Source: Pseudomonadota bacterium
GTDB taxonomy: Bacteria; Pseudomonadota; Alphaproteobacteria; Rhizobiales; Rhizobiaceae
Assembly (NCBI GenBank): GCA_023435335.1
Contig: JAEYRU010000076.1
Span: 1-24,471 of the forward strand
Direction: 5' to 3'
DNA: 24,471 nt
The notes beneath the pieces were generated by a model. The model was not told the DNA's origin and searched no databases. It worked only from the letters and a program-made list of their open reading frames with translations. The position numbers and the translations under genes are program-made. This document shows positions 1 to 7,423 of the stretch, piece after piece; position 1 is the first letter of the stretch, and each line of letters begins with the position of its first letter.

Positions 1-749
1 CAATCAAGGCGATCTACAAGTTCGAAATGGCGCGCTGGTGGCGCACGATCCTGCAGAGCATTGTGTCGCCGGTGCTCTCCACCGCGCTCTATTTCATTGT
101 GTTCGGCGGGGCGATCGGCTCGCGCATCGAGAGCGTGGAAGGTATCTCCTACGGCTCCTTCATCGTGCCGGGGCTGATCATGCTCACCATGATCACGCAG
201 GGAATCTCGGTCGGCTCGTTCGGTATCTACTTCCCCAAATTCGTTGGCACGATCTACGAGATCCTGTCTGCACCGGTTTCGTATATCGAGATCGTGTTCG
301 GCTATGTCGGCGCCGCGGCGACAAAGGCGCTGGCGCTCGGGCTGCTCATCCTCGCCACATCGACCCTGTTCGTGCCGCTGCAGATCGCGCATCCGTTCTG
401 GATGCTCGCCTTCCTGATACTGACGGCGATCACCTTCGCGCTGTTCGGGTTCATCATCGGCATCTGGGCCGACAATTTCGAGAAGCTGCAACTGATCCCA
501 ATGCTCGTGGTGATGCCACTCGTCTTCCTCGGCGGAGCCTTCTACTCCGTCGACATGCTGCCTCCGTTCTGGCAGGCCGTTAGCCACTTCAACCCGGTGC
601 TCTATCTCATTAGCGGCTTCCGCTGGAGTTTCTACGAGATCGCGGATGTGGGGATCGGCGTCAGCCTGGCAGCAATCACCTTCTTCCTGGCCGCCTGCCT
701 GCTGGCGGTGTCGTGGATCTTCAGGACGGGCTGGCGGGTCAAGAGCTGA
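1..749 (+). CDS. ABC-2 type transporter permease (5' end cut by window)
   Basis: Membrane subunit of an ABC exporter of the ABC-2 family, which would pair with a separate ATPase encoded upstream, outside the window. The frame is already open at base 3 and reads IKAIYKFE before the first ATG at 27, so that ATG is internal and the N-terminus is missing. The visible part shows about six hydrophobic segments, with family-typical stretches such as QSIVSPVLSTALYF near the start, a polar loop (FVGTIYEILSAPVS) and the late FLGGAFYSVDMLPPFW motif followed by NPVLYLISGFRW. Acting site is the inner membrane. The substrate cannot be read from the permease; polysaccharide, lipid or drug export are all known in this family. 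It ends about 70 bases before a separate stress-type promoter, and I see no clear terminator after it. Confidence 0.88.
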   Translation, partial: IKAIYKFEMARWWRTILQSIVSPVLSTALYFIVFGGAIGSRIESVEGISYGSFIVPGLIMLTMITQGISVGSFGIYFPKFVGTIYEILSAPVSYIEIVFGYVGAAATKALALGLLILATSTLFVPLQIAHPFWMLAFLILTAITFALFGFIIGIWADNFEKLQLIPMLVVMPLVFLGGAFYSVDMLPPFWQAVSHFNPVLYLISGFRWSFYEIADVGIGVSLAAITFFLAACLLAVSWIFRTGWRVKS

Positions 750-817
750 CCCCTTCAGCTGGTTCAGGGCTGAGTAACCCGTCAGTAACCATAACTCCCA
801 AGGATACTGCGCCGGGA

Positions 818-842
818 GGAACCCGGAAAGCCCGACCGCATT
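818..842 (+). promoter_or_regulatory. Candidate EcfG-type (general stress sigma) promoter
   Basis: GGAAC at 818-822, a 16-base spacer, then CATT at 839-842. This fits the rhizobial RpoE2 form GGAAC-N18-TT exactly and the EcfG form GGAAC-N16-CGTT with one mismatch in the -10. It lies 28 bases before the ATG of the small gene at 871. Confidence 0.5.
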
Positions 843-870
843 CATCCCGTCGGATTAACGGAGGTGGTTC

Positions 871-1077
871 ATGAAGATCCATCCGTCCACAGATCATCTA
901 GAAAGCCATGATCGGCTAACTACTGATCAGCCGCTGGCGGGGCAGCAGTTGCCCCGCCACCACGGTTTCGGACACAAGGCCTACCAGCCCGACCCCGCTG
1001 CCAGCTACGGCTTCGATCCGGGGCCGCCGCGCGTGCTTCCGACGGAACCGCGGCGACGATGGCGGGTCCCAGGGTAG
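871..1077 (+). CDS. Small hypothetical protein (68 aa), possibly stress-induced
   Basis: I do not recognise this protein. It is 68 residues, hydrophilic, rich in His, Pro and Arg, with no signal peptide, membrane segment or Cys. Support for it being a real gene comes from its upstream region: a strong Shine-Dalgarno GGAGG at 860-864, six bases before the ATG, and a GGAAC-N16-CATT promoter candidate at 818-842. The Pro/Arg-rich C-terminal half (PGPPRVLPTEPRRRW) looks like ordinary high-GC sequence and may be unstructured. It could share a transcript with the 35-residue membrane protein at 1181. The alternative is that the transcript is a small RNA and the ORF is incidental. Confidence 0.45.
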   Translation: MKIHPSTDHLESHDRLTTDQPLAGQQLPRHHGFGHKAYQPDPAASYGFDPGPPRVLPTEPRRRWRVPG

Positions 1078-1180
1078 CATCCACACACATCCAGGCCGCT
1101 TGTTTGCGCCAGCGCAAGGACAGCGTGGGCCAGAGCCTTATGTTGCCGCCCAAACGACAACAACAACAAAGGCCAGCCCC

Positions 1181-1288
1181 ATGTCCGGAAACAGCGACCG
1201 CCAGACATCCCCAACGTTGCTTCCCATGCTGATCTGGGGGCTCGCCCTCATCGTAATCGGCGCGGTCGGGGTGATGATGTTCGTCTAG
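1181..1288 (+). CDS. Very small single-span membrane protein (35 aa)
   Basis: A 35-residue protein beginning MSGNSDRQTSP, then one strongly hydrophobic span, PMLIWGLALIVIGAVGVMMF, running almost to the C-terminus. This hydrophilic head plus single helix is common among bacterial small membrane proteins. I prefer the ATG at 1181 over the upstream in-frame TTG at 1100 because AAAGG at about 1168-1172 sits eight bases before it and the residues between TTG and ATG look non-coding. Its stop TAG (1286-1288) overlaps the stop of the convergent histidine kinase: the palindrome CTAG at 1285-1288 supplies both stops. The function is unknown; regulation of a neighbouring membrane protein would be a guess. 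Confidence 0.5.
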   Translation: MSGNSDRQTSPTLLPMLIWGLALIVIGAVGVMMFV

Positions 1289-3909
1289 ACCGGATCGCCA
1301 CTTGCTGGCATCGGCTGTCTCCGATGAAGCGCGTTTCGCAAGGCTTCGGCAAGTTCCGCCTGCCAGAAAGGCTTCGAGAGGCGCGGGAGCGACGCGTCCA
1401 CTCCGGGCGGCAGTTCCGCGTAGCCGGTGGCCAGGATGATCGGCAGGTCGGGCCGGATCGCACGGATTTCAGCCGCGAGCTGCGCCCCGGTCATGTGGGG
1501 CATCGCATGGTCCGTTATGATGAGGTCAAAGGGCCGCTCGCGCAGAAGTTCCAGCGCCTGTCTGCCTGACGTGGCTTCCGCCACTTCGTGGCCAAGGTCC
1601 TGCAGCATTGCCGCAGTGTTCATCAGAACCAGCGCGTCGTCATCGACAGCGAGGATGGCGAGACCGGTGGGCTCTGCGACCGACTCCTCATCCGGCGCTG
1701 GTTGAACACGCGGATTTGCGGCGCTGGTGTCGGACTCAGTCACATCGAAGGCCGGCAGCCATATTTCAGCGGTCGTTCCTTTCCCGGGGTCGCTATGCAG
1801 GATCAGGGCGCCCCCCGATTGCTCGGCCAGGCCGTGCACCATGGACAGTCCCAAGCCCGTTCCCTTGCCAACCCCCTTGGTGGTGAAGAACGGTTCCATG
1901 GCCCTGCGAAGCGTTGCCTCTTCCATGCCTTCCCCGGTGTCGGAAACGGACAGGCAGACATACGTGCCCGCTTTCAGTCGCTCGTGTTCCCCGATGGTTT
2001 CCTCACGAGCGGAAATCACGATACGCCCCTCACCATTCATGGCGTCGCGAGCATTGACGGCCAGGTTGAGCAACGCCGCCTCAAGCTGGTTCGCGTCTGT
2101 ATCGACGTTTCGGTTCAATCGGAGGACGTCCATATCCAGCCGAATCGTGGGGCCCAAGGAGCGCCGCAACAACTCGGTCATGTCTTCCACGAGCAGCCGG
2201 ACATCTATTCGTTCGGATTTCAGTTCCTGCCGACGCGCGAAGGCGAGCATTCGGCGGGTGAGAGAAACGCCTCGCTTGGCGCCTTCCATCGCATTGTCGA
2301 GCAGCATCCGCAGGGCCGGGTCCGAGGGCATCTTCTTGCCCAGCAGTTCCAGGCTTCCAAGCACAGCCATCAGCAGATTATTGAAGTCATGGGCGATGCC
2401 GCCGGTCAGGTTGCCTATCGCCTCCATCTTCTGGGCCTGCAGCAAGGCCTGTTCGGTTCTCACCCGTGCCGTTGTGTCCACGGCTTCGGGCACCAGCGCG
2501 ACCACTTCACCCAGATCGTTCTTCACCGGCCGCATCGAAAACTCGAAGGAGCGCACGCCGACCGGCAGCTTGAGTTCCATCGTCACGCTCTCGGTGCCGC
2601 CCGCAGCGACACGGCCAACCGCAGCACGGACGAGCTCGGGCATGCCCGCAGTACCGGTGAACCAGGGGGTATCCCAGAACGGCAGTCCAGCGACGTCCTC
2701 AAGTGTGGCCTCGATACCTTTCAAGGACGTCGCATTCGCGTAGACGAGTTTGCCCTCGGTCGTCAGCAGCCCCTGGTAGAGATGCGAGGTCTCGAAAACG
2801 GTCCGGATGCTCTTTTCGCTCTGTTCGAGCGCTGCGGTCCTCTCCGCGACCTGGCGCTCGAGTTCCTCGCGAAAGCGCTGTTCGCCCGCCCTCGCCTCCG
2901 CTTCCGACCGGACCCTTTCGATATGCGCCCAGGAGCGTTCCGTCACTTCCCTCAGCAGGGCCAGTTCATTGGCTGTCCACGCATGGGGATGCTTGTGGTG
3001 GATCGCCATGAGCGCGGTCAGGCGCCCCTCCTTGACCAGCGGCATGCAAATCGTGGCGGTGATGCCTATGGCCTGGAACGTGGCTGCCTCCTTGGGGGCG
3101 ATCTCCACCAAGTTGTTGTTGATGATCAGCGGCTTGCCTGCGCGCAAGCTGGTGACTGCCCGCTGTCCGAAATCTGCAAGGCTGTAGTATCCGACGATGC
3201 TGGGCGATCCCGCCGCGCTCCAGTCACCGCGGATGGTGAAGTGATCCTCGTCGGGCTCCATGTCCGCGTAAGCGCAGACGGCCAGACCCAGATGCTCTCC
3301 CAGCATCCTCGTCGTGATGGCGAGTATCGCATCCGCATCGGTGCTCTTGGCGGTTTCCCTGGCAAGTGCATCGAGGAAACGCAGCCGTGCTTCGTTGTCG
3401 CGCAGTGCCGCTTCGACGGACACCCTTGTCGTCGTCTCCACAACGATGGCGATCACCCCGATCGGCTGCCCGGCCTCGTCGATGACCGGCGAGTAGTCGA
3501 GGTTCATGAATACCTGTTCGGGCGCGCCGGAACGGTAGAGGGTCAATTCCTGGTCCTGGTAGGACAACACCCCGCCGGCTAGGCCCACCTTCATCACGTT
3601 GTCGTTGAAATCGGCAACTTCCGGCCACCCCTCCCGCACGGCCGACCCCAGAAGCTGTGGGTGTCGCCCGCCCGCGAACTCCGAGTAGGCGTCGTTGTAG
3701 ATCATGGTGCCCTGGGGGCCCCACAGGGTGACGATCGGGACCGGGGAGCGCAGGATCACCCCCACGGTGGTCTTCAACGAGGCCGGCCAGAGGTCGATCC
3801 CGCCCAGCGGGGTGGCAGTCCAGTCAAACACGCGAATGCGGGCGGCCATGTCGCCCGCGCCCAGAAAATCGACCTCGCTTCTGTCGGCTGTCGCGTCCAC
3901 GTGCCCCAT
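1285..3909 (-). CDS. PAS/GAF hybrid sensor histidine kinase with C-terminal receiver
   Basis: An 874-residue cytosolic sensor kinase. In order: N-terminal PAS domain (about 25-165, beginning FDWTATPLGGIDLWPASLK), GAF domain (about 175-335), coiled linker (340-370), second PAS (about 365-485), HisKA dimerisation domain with the phospho-acceptor His507 in GGIAHDFNNLL, and HATPase_c with N-box NLAVNARDAM (615-624), G1 DTGEGM (657-662) and G2 GKGTGLGL (681-688). A receiver follows with acidic DDD (756-758), likely phospho-acceptor D800 in LIITDHAMP and Lys846. There are no membrane segments, so the signal is probably internal (redox, light or a small ligand). No partner response regulator or HPt protein lies nearby. 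A perfect EcfG-type promoter at 3928-3952 suggests stress-induced synthesis. The start ATG at 3909 has only a weak CGGGG ribosome site. Confidence 0.93.
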   Translation of the reverse strand: MGHVDATADRSEVDFLGAGDMAARIRVFDWTATPLGGIDLWPASLKTTVGVILRSPVPIVTLWGPQGTMIYNDAYSEFAGGRHPQLLGSAVREGWPEVADFNDNVMKVGLAGGVLSYQDQELTLYRSGAPEQVFMNLDYSPVIDEAGQPIGVIAIVVETTTRVSVEAALRDNEARLRFLDALARETAKSTDADAILAITTRMLGEHLGLAVCAYADMEPDEDHFTIRGDWSAAGSPSIVGYYSLADFGQRAVTSLRAGKPLIINNNLVEIAPKEAATFQAIGITATICMPLVKEGRLTALMAIHHKHPHAWTANELALLREVTERSWAHIERVRSEAEARAGEQRFREELERQVAERTAALEQSEKSIRTVFETSHLYQGLLTTEGKLVYANATSLKGIEATLEDVAGLPFWDTPWFTGTAGMPELVRAAVGRVAAGGTESVTMELKLPVGVRSFEFSMRPVKNDLGEVVALVPEAVDTTARVRTEQALLQAQKMEAIGNLTGGIAHDFNNLLMAVLGSLELLGKKMPSDPALRMLLDNAMEGAKRGVSLTRRMLAFARRQELKSERIDVRLLVEDMTELLRRSLGPTIRLDMDVLRLNRNVDTDANQLEAALLNLAVNARDAMNGEGRIVISAREETIGEHERLKAGTYVCLSVSDTGEGMEEATLRRAMEPFFTTKGVGKGTGLGLSMVHGLAEQSGGALILHSDPGKGTTAEIWLPAFDVTESDTSAANPRVQPAPDEESVAEPTGLAILAVDDDALVLMNTAAMLQDLGHEVAEATSGRQALELLRERPFDLIITDHAMPHMTGAQLAAEIRAIRPDLPIILATGYAELPPGVDASLPRLSKPFWQAELAEALRNALHRRQPMPASGDPV

Positions 3910-3927
3910 CCCCGGCGAACGTCATCA

Positions 3928-3952
3928 AACGATTCTCGCCTTCAATAGTTCC
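3928..3952 (-). promoter_or_regulatory. EcfG-type general stress promoter of the histidine kinase
   Basis: Read on the minus strand: GGAAC at 3952-3948, a 16-base spacer, CGTT at 3931-3928. This is the full alphaproteobacterial EcfG consensus with the preferred spacing. The kinase ATG at 3909 lies 18 bases beyond the -10, giving a very short leader. Confidence 0.7.
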
Positions 3953-4222
3953 GTTCTGCGCGCCCCGGGGCGATGGGCCTTGCATTTGCCGCGGTTTACT
4001 GTAAGGAGGCGCGCAATCTGCCGGTCCCGATTGGGGGCTGAACGGAGGGCCGGAGGTCTGGATACAGGCTTCCGCAAGAAGGCGAAATGCTCTTCGGCCT
4101 CCCGTGTCTCCGCTCTCGACCGTCTCGACAACGCGCCTTTCTTCCCCGCACAGCGGTCATGGAGAAGTCGCAGAGGCTTAGCCGTCGGGGTCCGGCACGA
4201 GAAACGAAGAAAGGCAAAGACC
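3953..4222 (+). other. Leader / intergenic region upstream of rpsF
   Basis: With the kinase promoter this fills the 313-base gap between divergent genes. I see no convincing ORF. It should hold the rpsF promoter and leader. Weak hairpins are present: arms CAATC 4014-4018 and GATTG 4029-4033 around a CCG-containing loop, and GCCG 4181-4184 with CGGC 4193-4196. Either could belong to an S6:S18-binding leader as known upstream of rpsF elsewhere, but neither is strong. The ribosome site AAGAAAGG lies about nine bases before the rpsF ATG. Confidence 0.4.
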
Positions 4223-4681
4223 ATGGCTCTCTATGAACATGTGTTCCTTGCCCGGCAGGACCTCTCGCAGCAGCAGGTCGACGAACTTGTCACGCAGTAC
4301 AAGGGCGTCATCGAGGCTGGCGGCGGTTCGGTAGGCCGGGTGGAGAACTGGGGACTGAAGTCCCTCACCTACCGCATCAAGAAGAACCGCAAGGCGCACT
4401 ACACGCTGATGGACCTGGACGCTCCGGCGGCCGCCCTCAACGAAATGGAGCGCCAGATGGGCCTGTCCGAGGACGTGCTGCGCTTCATCACGATCAAGGT
4501 CGACAAGCACGAGGAAGGCCCCTCGGCCATGATGCAGAAGCGGGACGATCGCGGCGACCGCGGCGACCGTCCCTCGCGCTTCGGCGACCGTGACCGTGGT
4601 GATCGCGGCGGCCGCGGCTTCGGCGACCGTGAGGATCGCCCGCGCCGTCCGCGCGAACAGGCTGAAGGAGCATCCGAATAA
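4223..4681 (+). CDS. rpsF: 30S ribosomal protein S6
   Basis: S6, a protein of the 30S platform that binds as a heterodimer with S18. The start ATG at 4223 (MALYEHVFLARQD) is preceded by AAGAAAGG and matches the usual S6 N-terminus; the frame is open far upstream but that part is not coding. The S6 fold covers residues 1 to about 95, with VENWGLKSLTYRIKKNRKAHY characteristic of the family. The remaining 55 or so residues form a disordered tail of repeated Arg-Gly-Asp type units (RDDRGDRGDR, GDRDRGDRGG) plus an acidic end, giving 152 residues against about 100 to 135 in many bacteria. Its TAA stop overlaps the rpsR ATG by one base, so the two are probably translationally coupled. Confidence 0.97.
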   Translation: MALYEHVFLARQDLSQQQVDELVTQYKGVIEAGGGSVGRVENWGLKSLTYRIKKNRKAHYTLMDLDAPAAALNEMERQMGLSEDVLRFITIKVDKHEEGPSAMMQKRDDRGDRGDRPSRFGDRDRGDRGGRGFGDREDRPRRPREQAEGASE

Positions 4682-4929
4682 TGGTCGACATCAACCAGAT
4701 TCCGACGCGGCGCCCCTTCCACCGCCGCCGCAAGACCTGCCCGTTCACCGGCCCAAACGCGCCCAGGATCGACTACAAGGACGTGCGGCTGCTGCAACGC
4801 TACATTTCGGAGCGCGGCAAGATCGTGCCGAGCCGCATCACGGCGGTCAGCCAGAAGAAGCAGCGTGAACTCGCCAACGCGATCAAGCGCGCCCGCTTCC
4901 TCGGCCTGCTTCCTTACGTCGTAAGGTAA
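4681..4929 (+). CDS. rpsR: 30S ribosomal protein S18
   Basis: S18, 82 residues, the partner of S6 in the 30S platform. Typical features are the basic N-terminus RRPFHRRRKTCPFTG, the segment IDYKDVRLLQRYISERGKI and the C-terminal KRARFLGLLPYV. The start overlaps the rpsF stop (TAATG). The 206 bases that follow hold no gene; in a number of related bacteria a DUF2232 membrane protein gene sits between rpsR and rplI, but none is present here. A perfect 10-bp hairpin begins 17 bases after the stop. Confidence 0.98.
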   Translation: MVDINQIPTRRPFHRRRKTCPFTGPNAPRIDYKDVRLLQRYISERGKIVPSRITAVSQKKQRELANAIKRARFLGLLPYVVR

Positions 4930-4946
4930 GTAGCCGCTTCAGCATC

Positions 4947-4970
4947 GGGCAGGCGGTTCGCCGCCTGCCC
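4947..4970 (+). terminator. Strong UUCG hairpin after rpsR
   Basis: A perfect 10-bp GC-rich stem, GGGCAGGCGG (4947-4956) and CCGCCTGCCC (4961-4970), closed by a TTCG tetraloop. No T-run follows, so it may be a weak or partial terminator, an RNase-stabilising end for the rpsF-rpsR message, or an attenuator tuning rplI. Confidence 0.55.
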
Positions 4971-5016
4971 CTGACCTTGGCGATCGGCGCCACGGTGCAG
5001 CGAAACAGATATCCGA

Positions 5017-5117
5017 GTTGGGGCTCTTGCCCCTAACTGCCGGCAGGCAGGACAGCGACCGAAGCGCACCGGCTTCCTCGACTTCCCGCCTGTTATCCAT
5101 TCCGCCAGATCCTGGCG
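5017..5117 (+). promoter_or_regulatory. Further hairpins in the rplI leader
   Basis: Two more stems precede rplI. One has GGGGC (5020-5024) and GCCCC (5029-5033) around a TCTT loop, extended by GTT/AAC (5017-5019, 5035-5037) past a one-base bulge. The other, CGCCAG (5103-5108) and CTGGCG (5112-5117), ends four bases before the ribosome site AGAAGGA at 5121-5127. Together with the UUCG hairpin they make this gap look like a structured leader. No known riboswitch was recognised. Confidence 0.35.
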
Positions 5118-5135
5118 AACAGAAGGAACAGAACG

Positions 5136-5756
5136 ATGGAAGTCATTCTTCTAGAACGCGTTTCCCGCCTCGGCCAGATGGGCGAAGTGGTCAAGGTCCG
5201 CGACGGGTTCGCGCGTAATTTCCTGCTCCCGCAGGGCAAGGCACTGCGCGCGAACGAAGCCAACCGCAAGAAGTTCGAAGGCCAGCGCGCGCAGCTCGAA
5301 GCGCGGAACCTCGAGCGCAAGAGCGAGGCGCAGAAGATCGCCGACAAGCTCGACGGCAAGAGCTTCGTGGTCGTGCGCGCGGCCGGCGAAACCGGCCAGC
5401 TCTACGGTTCGGTGTCCACCCGCGACATCGCCGAACTGCTCACCGCAGAAGGATTTTCGGTCGCCCGGAACCAGGTCGAGCTCAACCAGCCCATCAAGGC
5501 GATCGGCCTCAGCAACATCGCCATCGCCCTGCATCCGGAAGTCGAGGTGACAATCACGCTCAATATCGCCCGCTCGGCCGACGAGGCGGAACGCCAGGCA
5601 CGCGGCGAGACGCTGACGACCGCAGAGGCGATCTACGGCCAAGACATCAACGAGAATGCCCGGCCGGAGACCTTCTTCGACGAGGATTACGAAGGTGAGG
5701 CGGAGGAGCGTGCAGAAACAGCCGAGGACGAGGCGTCCGACGACCAGGAGGGCTGA
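5136..5756 (+). CDS. rplI: 50S ribosomal protein L9
   Basis: L9, a two-domain 23S rRNA-binding protein near the L1 stalk. The N-terminal domain is clear: MEVILLERVSRLGQMGEVVKV, then DGFARNFLLPQGKA, which matches the family signature. A long charged helix (about 40-75) links to the C-terminal domain (about 78-150, with TGQLYGSVSTRDIA). At 206 residues it is about 55 longer than the common 149; the extra is an acidic, probably unfolded tail ending in EDEASDDQEG, a lengthening familiar in rhizobia. The ribosome site AGAAGGA (5121-5127) supports ATG 5136. A strong terminator follows 35 bases after the stop. Confidence 0.97.
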   Translation: MEVILLERVSRLGQMGEVVKVRDGFARNFLLPQGKALRANEANRKKFEGQRAQLEARNLERKSEAQKIADKLDGKSFVVVRAAGETGQLYGSVSTRDIAELLTAEGFSVARNQVELNQPIKAIGLSNIAIALHPEVEVTITLNIARSADEAERQARGETLTTAEAIYGQDINENARPETFFDEDYEGEAEERAETAEDEASDDQEG

Positions 5757-5790
5757 GGCCGTCCTACCCTCACGCTGCTTCAGGAACAGA

Positions 5791-5817
5791 AAAGCCCGGG
5801 CATCCGCCCGGGTTTTT
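5791..5817 (+). terminator. Intrinsic terminator after rplI
   Basis: Stem GCCCGGGC (5794-5801) and GCCCGGGT (5806-5813) around ATCC, flanked by AAA before and TTTTT after (5813-5817). Classic Rho-independent form. It closes the rpsF-rpsR-rplI unit and, because of the A-run, may work in both directions. Confidence 0.9.
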
Positions 5818-5946
5818 CATTTGAGCCACGCATTACCGGTTCGTCCACTCGCGACCAGCCATTCGTCCAGGCCTTGGAGAGGTGCTTTTCAAGCAACGGC
5901 GAATTGAGTCATAGTTATGCTTTCTATGACGAACGGCGAGTGTGCC

Positions 5947-7236
5947 ATGAGCTCTTTGATGCACAAGGTAACGGCCAGGCTGATCCGCACCGGCTCCCTA
6001 ACGCTGACCGATCCTGATGGAAATACACACACCTACGGCGACGGCAGCGGGAAGCATGTGCATTTCGCAATCCGCACCCATGCCGCCGCGCGAGCGATCG
6101 CGCTCGACCCGATGCTGGCGCTACCGGAAGCCTTCATGGAAGGCGAGTTCGACCTGATCGAGGGCGAGCTGATCGACTTCCTGCAGATCGTCTTCACCAA
6201 CATGGGCCACGAAATGGCCGGCGCCTCACTGCCGGCGAAGCTGCTCGAGGGCACGCGGTACGCCTTCCGCCGCTTGCAGCAGTTCAACACGACCGCACGC
6301 GCCAGGCAGAACGTCCACCGCCACTACGACCTTTCCGGCGAGATGTACCGGCTCTTCCTGGACGCCGACATGCAGTATTCCTGCGCCTATTTCGAACGCC
6401 CGGGAATGACGCTCGAAGAGGCGCAAGAGGCCAAGAAGCGGCATATCGCGACCAAGCTCCGGCTTGAGCGCGGTCAGAATGTCCTCGATATCGGTTCGGG
6501 CTGGGGCGGGCTGGGGCTTTACATAGCCCAGCGATTTGACGCCGACGTCCTGGGCGTCACCCTGTCGACCGAGCAGCATGCGGTCGCAACCCAGCGCGCG
6601 CAGGAGGCGGGCCTGGAAAACCACGTTCACTTCGAACTCCGCGATTATCGCAAGTTGTCCGAGCGGTTCGACCGTATCGTCTCGGTTGGCATGTTCGAGC
6701 ATGTGGGCGTGAACCACTACCGCACCTTCTTCGACAAATGCGCCACATTGCTCAAACCTGACGGCGTCATGCTGCTGCATTCGATCGGACGCAGCGGGCC
6801 GCCCTCGGCGACGAATGCGTTCATCCGCAAGTACATCTTCCCGGGCGGCTATATCCCGGCCCTGTCGGAGGTCCTCTCGGCGATCGAGAAGTCCGGCCTG
6901 ATGGTCTCCGACATAGAGATCCTGCGCCTGCACTATGCCGAGACGCTGAAGCACTGGCGCCAGCGTTTCATGGCCAATCGTCAGCGCGCGGTCGATATCT
7001 ATGACGAGCGCTTCGCGCGGATGTGGGAGTTCTACCTGACCGGATCGGAAGCCGCCTTCCGCTGGCAAGACCTGATGGTCTTCCAGATCCAGATCACGAA
7101 GAAGAACGATACGCTGCCGATGACGCGCGACTACATGATGGAGGCGGAGCATACTCTCGCAGCGGCCCCCGCAACGGTTCCGTCTCCAAAGCCAACCCCG
7201 GCGTCCGCCAGGAAGCGTCCGCGCAAGCTTGCGTGA
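5947..7236 (+). CDS. cfa: Cyclopropane-fatty-acyl-phospholipid synthase
   Basis: Uses S-adenosylmethionine to methylenate the double bond of unsaturated acyl chains in membrane phospholipids, a change linked to acid and stationary-phase resistance. From the chosen start it has 429 residues. The N-terminal lipid-binding region (about 1-110) carries ALPEAFMEGEFDL; then HYDLSGEMYRLFLDADMQYSCAYF, diagnostic for the family. The SAM-binding motif VLDIGSGWGGLGLYIA begins near residue 179, with VGMFEHVG and MLLHSIGR following. I chose ATG 5947 (MSSLMHKVTARLI) to fit homologue N-termini; ATG 5917 is in frame, but neither has a strong ribosome site. The C-terminal 30 residues are a Pro/Ala/Lys-rich tail. 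It is a single-gene unit after the rplI terminator. Confidence 0.93.
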   Translation: MSSLMHKVTARLIRTGSLTLTDPDGNTHTYGDGSGKHVHFAIRTHAAARAIALDPMLALPEAFMEGEFDLIEGELIDFLQIVFTNMGHEMAGASLPAKLLEGTRYAFRRLQQFNTTARARQNVHRHYDLSGEMYRLFLDADMQYSCAYFERPGMTLEEAQEAKKRHIATKLRLERGQNVLDIGSGWGGLGLYIAQRFDADVLGVTLSTEQHAVATQRAQEAGLENHVHFELRDYRKLSERFDRIVSVGMFEHVGVNHYRTFFDKCATLLKPDGVMLLHSIGRSGPPSATNAFIRKYIFPGGYIPALSEVLSAIEKSGLMVSDIEILRLHYAETLKHWRQRFMANRQRAVDIYDERFARMWEFYLTGSEAAFRWQDLMVFQIQITKKNDTLPMTRDYMMEAEHTLAAAPATVPSPKPTPASARKRPRKLA

Positions 7237-7254
7237 ACGCGAGAGATGGAATCG

Positions 7255-7285
7255 GCGCTGGCCATTAACCGCCATGGCAGAGCGC
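7255..7285 (+). terminator. Possible hairpin terminator after cfa
   Basis: Two stacked helices, GCGCT/AGCGC (7255-7259, 7281-7285) and GCCAT/ATGGC (7261-7265, 7274-7278), separated by a small internal loop. No T-run follows, so termination is uncertain. Confidence 0.3.
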
Positions 7286-7365
7286 GCGCCTGATTAAGCG
7301 GGAGCACCGGCCGCGCTTATCTACGCCTCCGTTGGCAGTTCCATGAGTTCCGTGGTTTCGGCCGG

Positions 7366-7390
7366 TGAACCATCCCAGCTTCCCAGCGTT
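7366..7390 (+). promoter_or_regulatory. Candidate EcfG-type promoter of the DUF305 gene
   Basis: TGAAC at 7366-7370, a 16-base spacer, CGTT at 7387-7390: the EcfG consensus with one mismatch in the -35. It lies 33 bases before ATG 7424. Confidence 0.5.
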
Positions 7391-7423
7391 CCTTTCAACG
7401 ACCGTCCGAAGAAAGGGACGACG

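Noticed and set aside
1588..3582. 664-codon open frame on plus, antisense to the histidine kinase
   Set aside because: It lies wholly inside a gene with full domain structure; the translation is Arg/Gly/His-rich with no recognisable fold, as expected for the opposite strand of GC-rich coding DNA.
5093..5100. DnaA-box-like TTATCCAT and a possible origin near the ribosomal genes
   Set aside because: A single imperfect copy without AT-rich DNA or neighbouring boxes.
5125..5150. GGAAC at 5125 followed by TT as another EcfG promoter
   Set aside because: It overlaps the rplI ribosome site and the -10 would lie inside the coding region.
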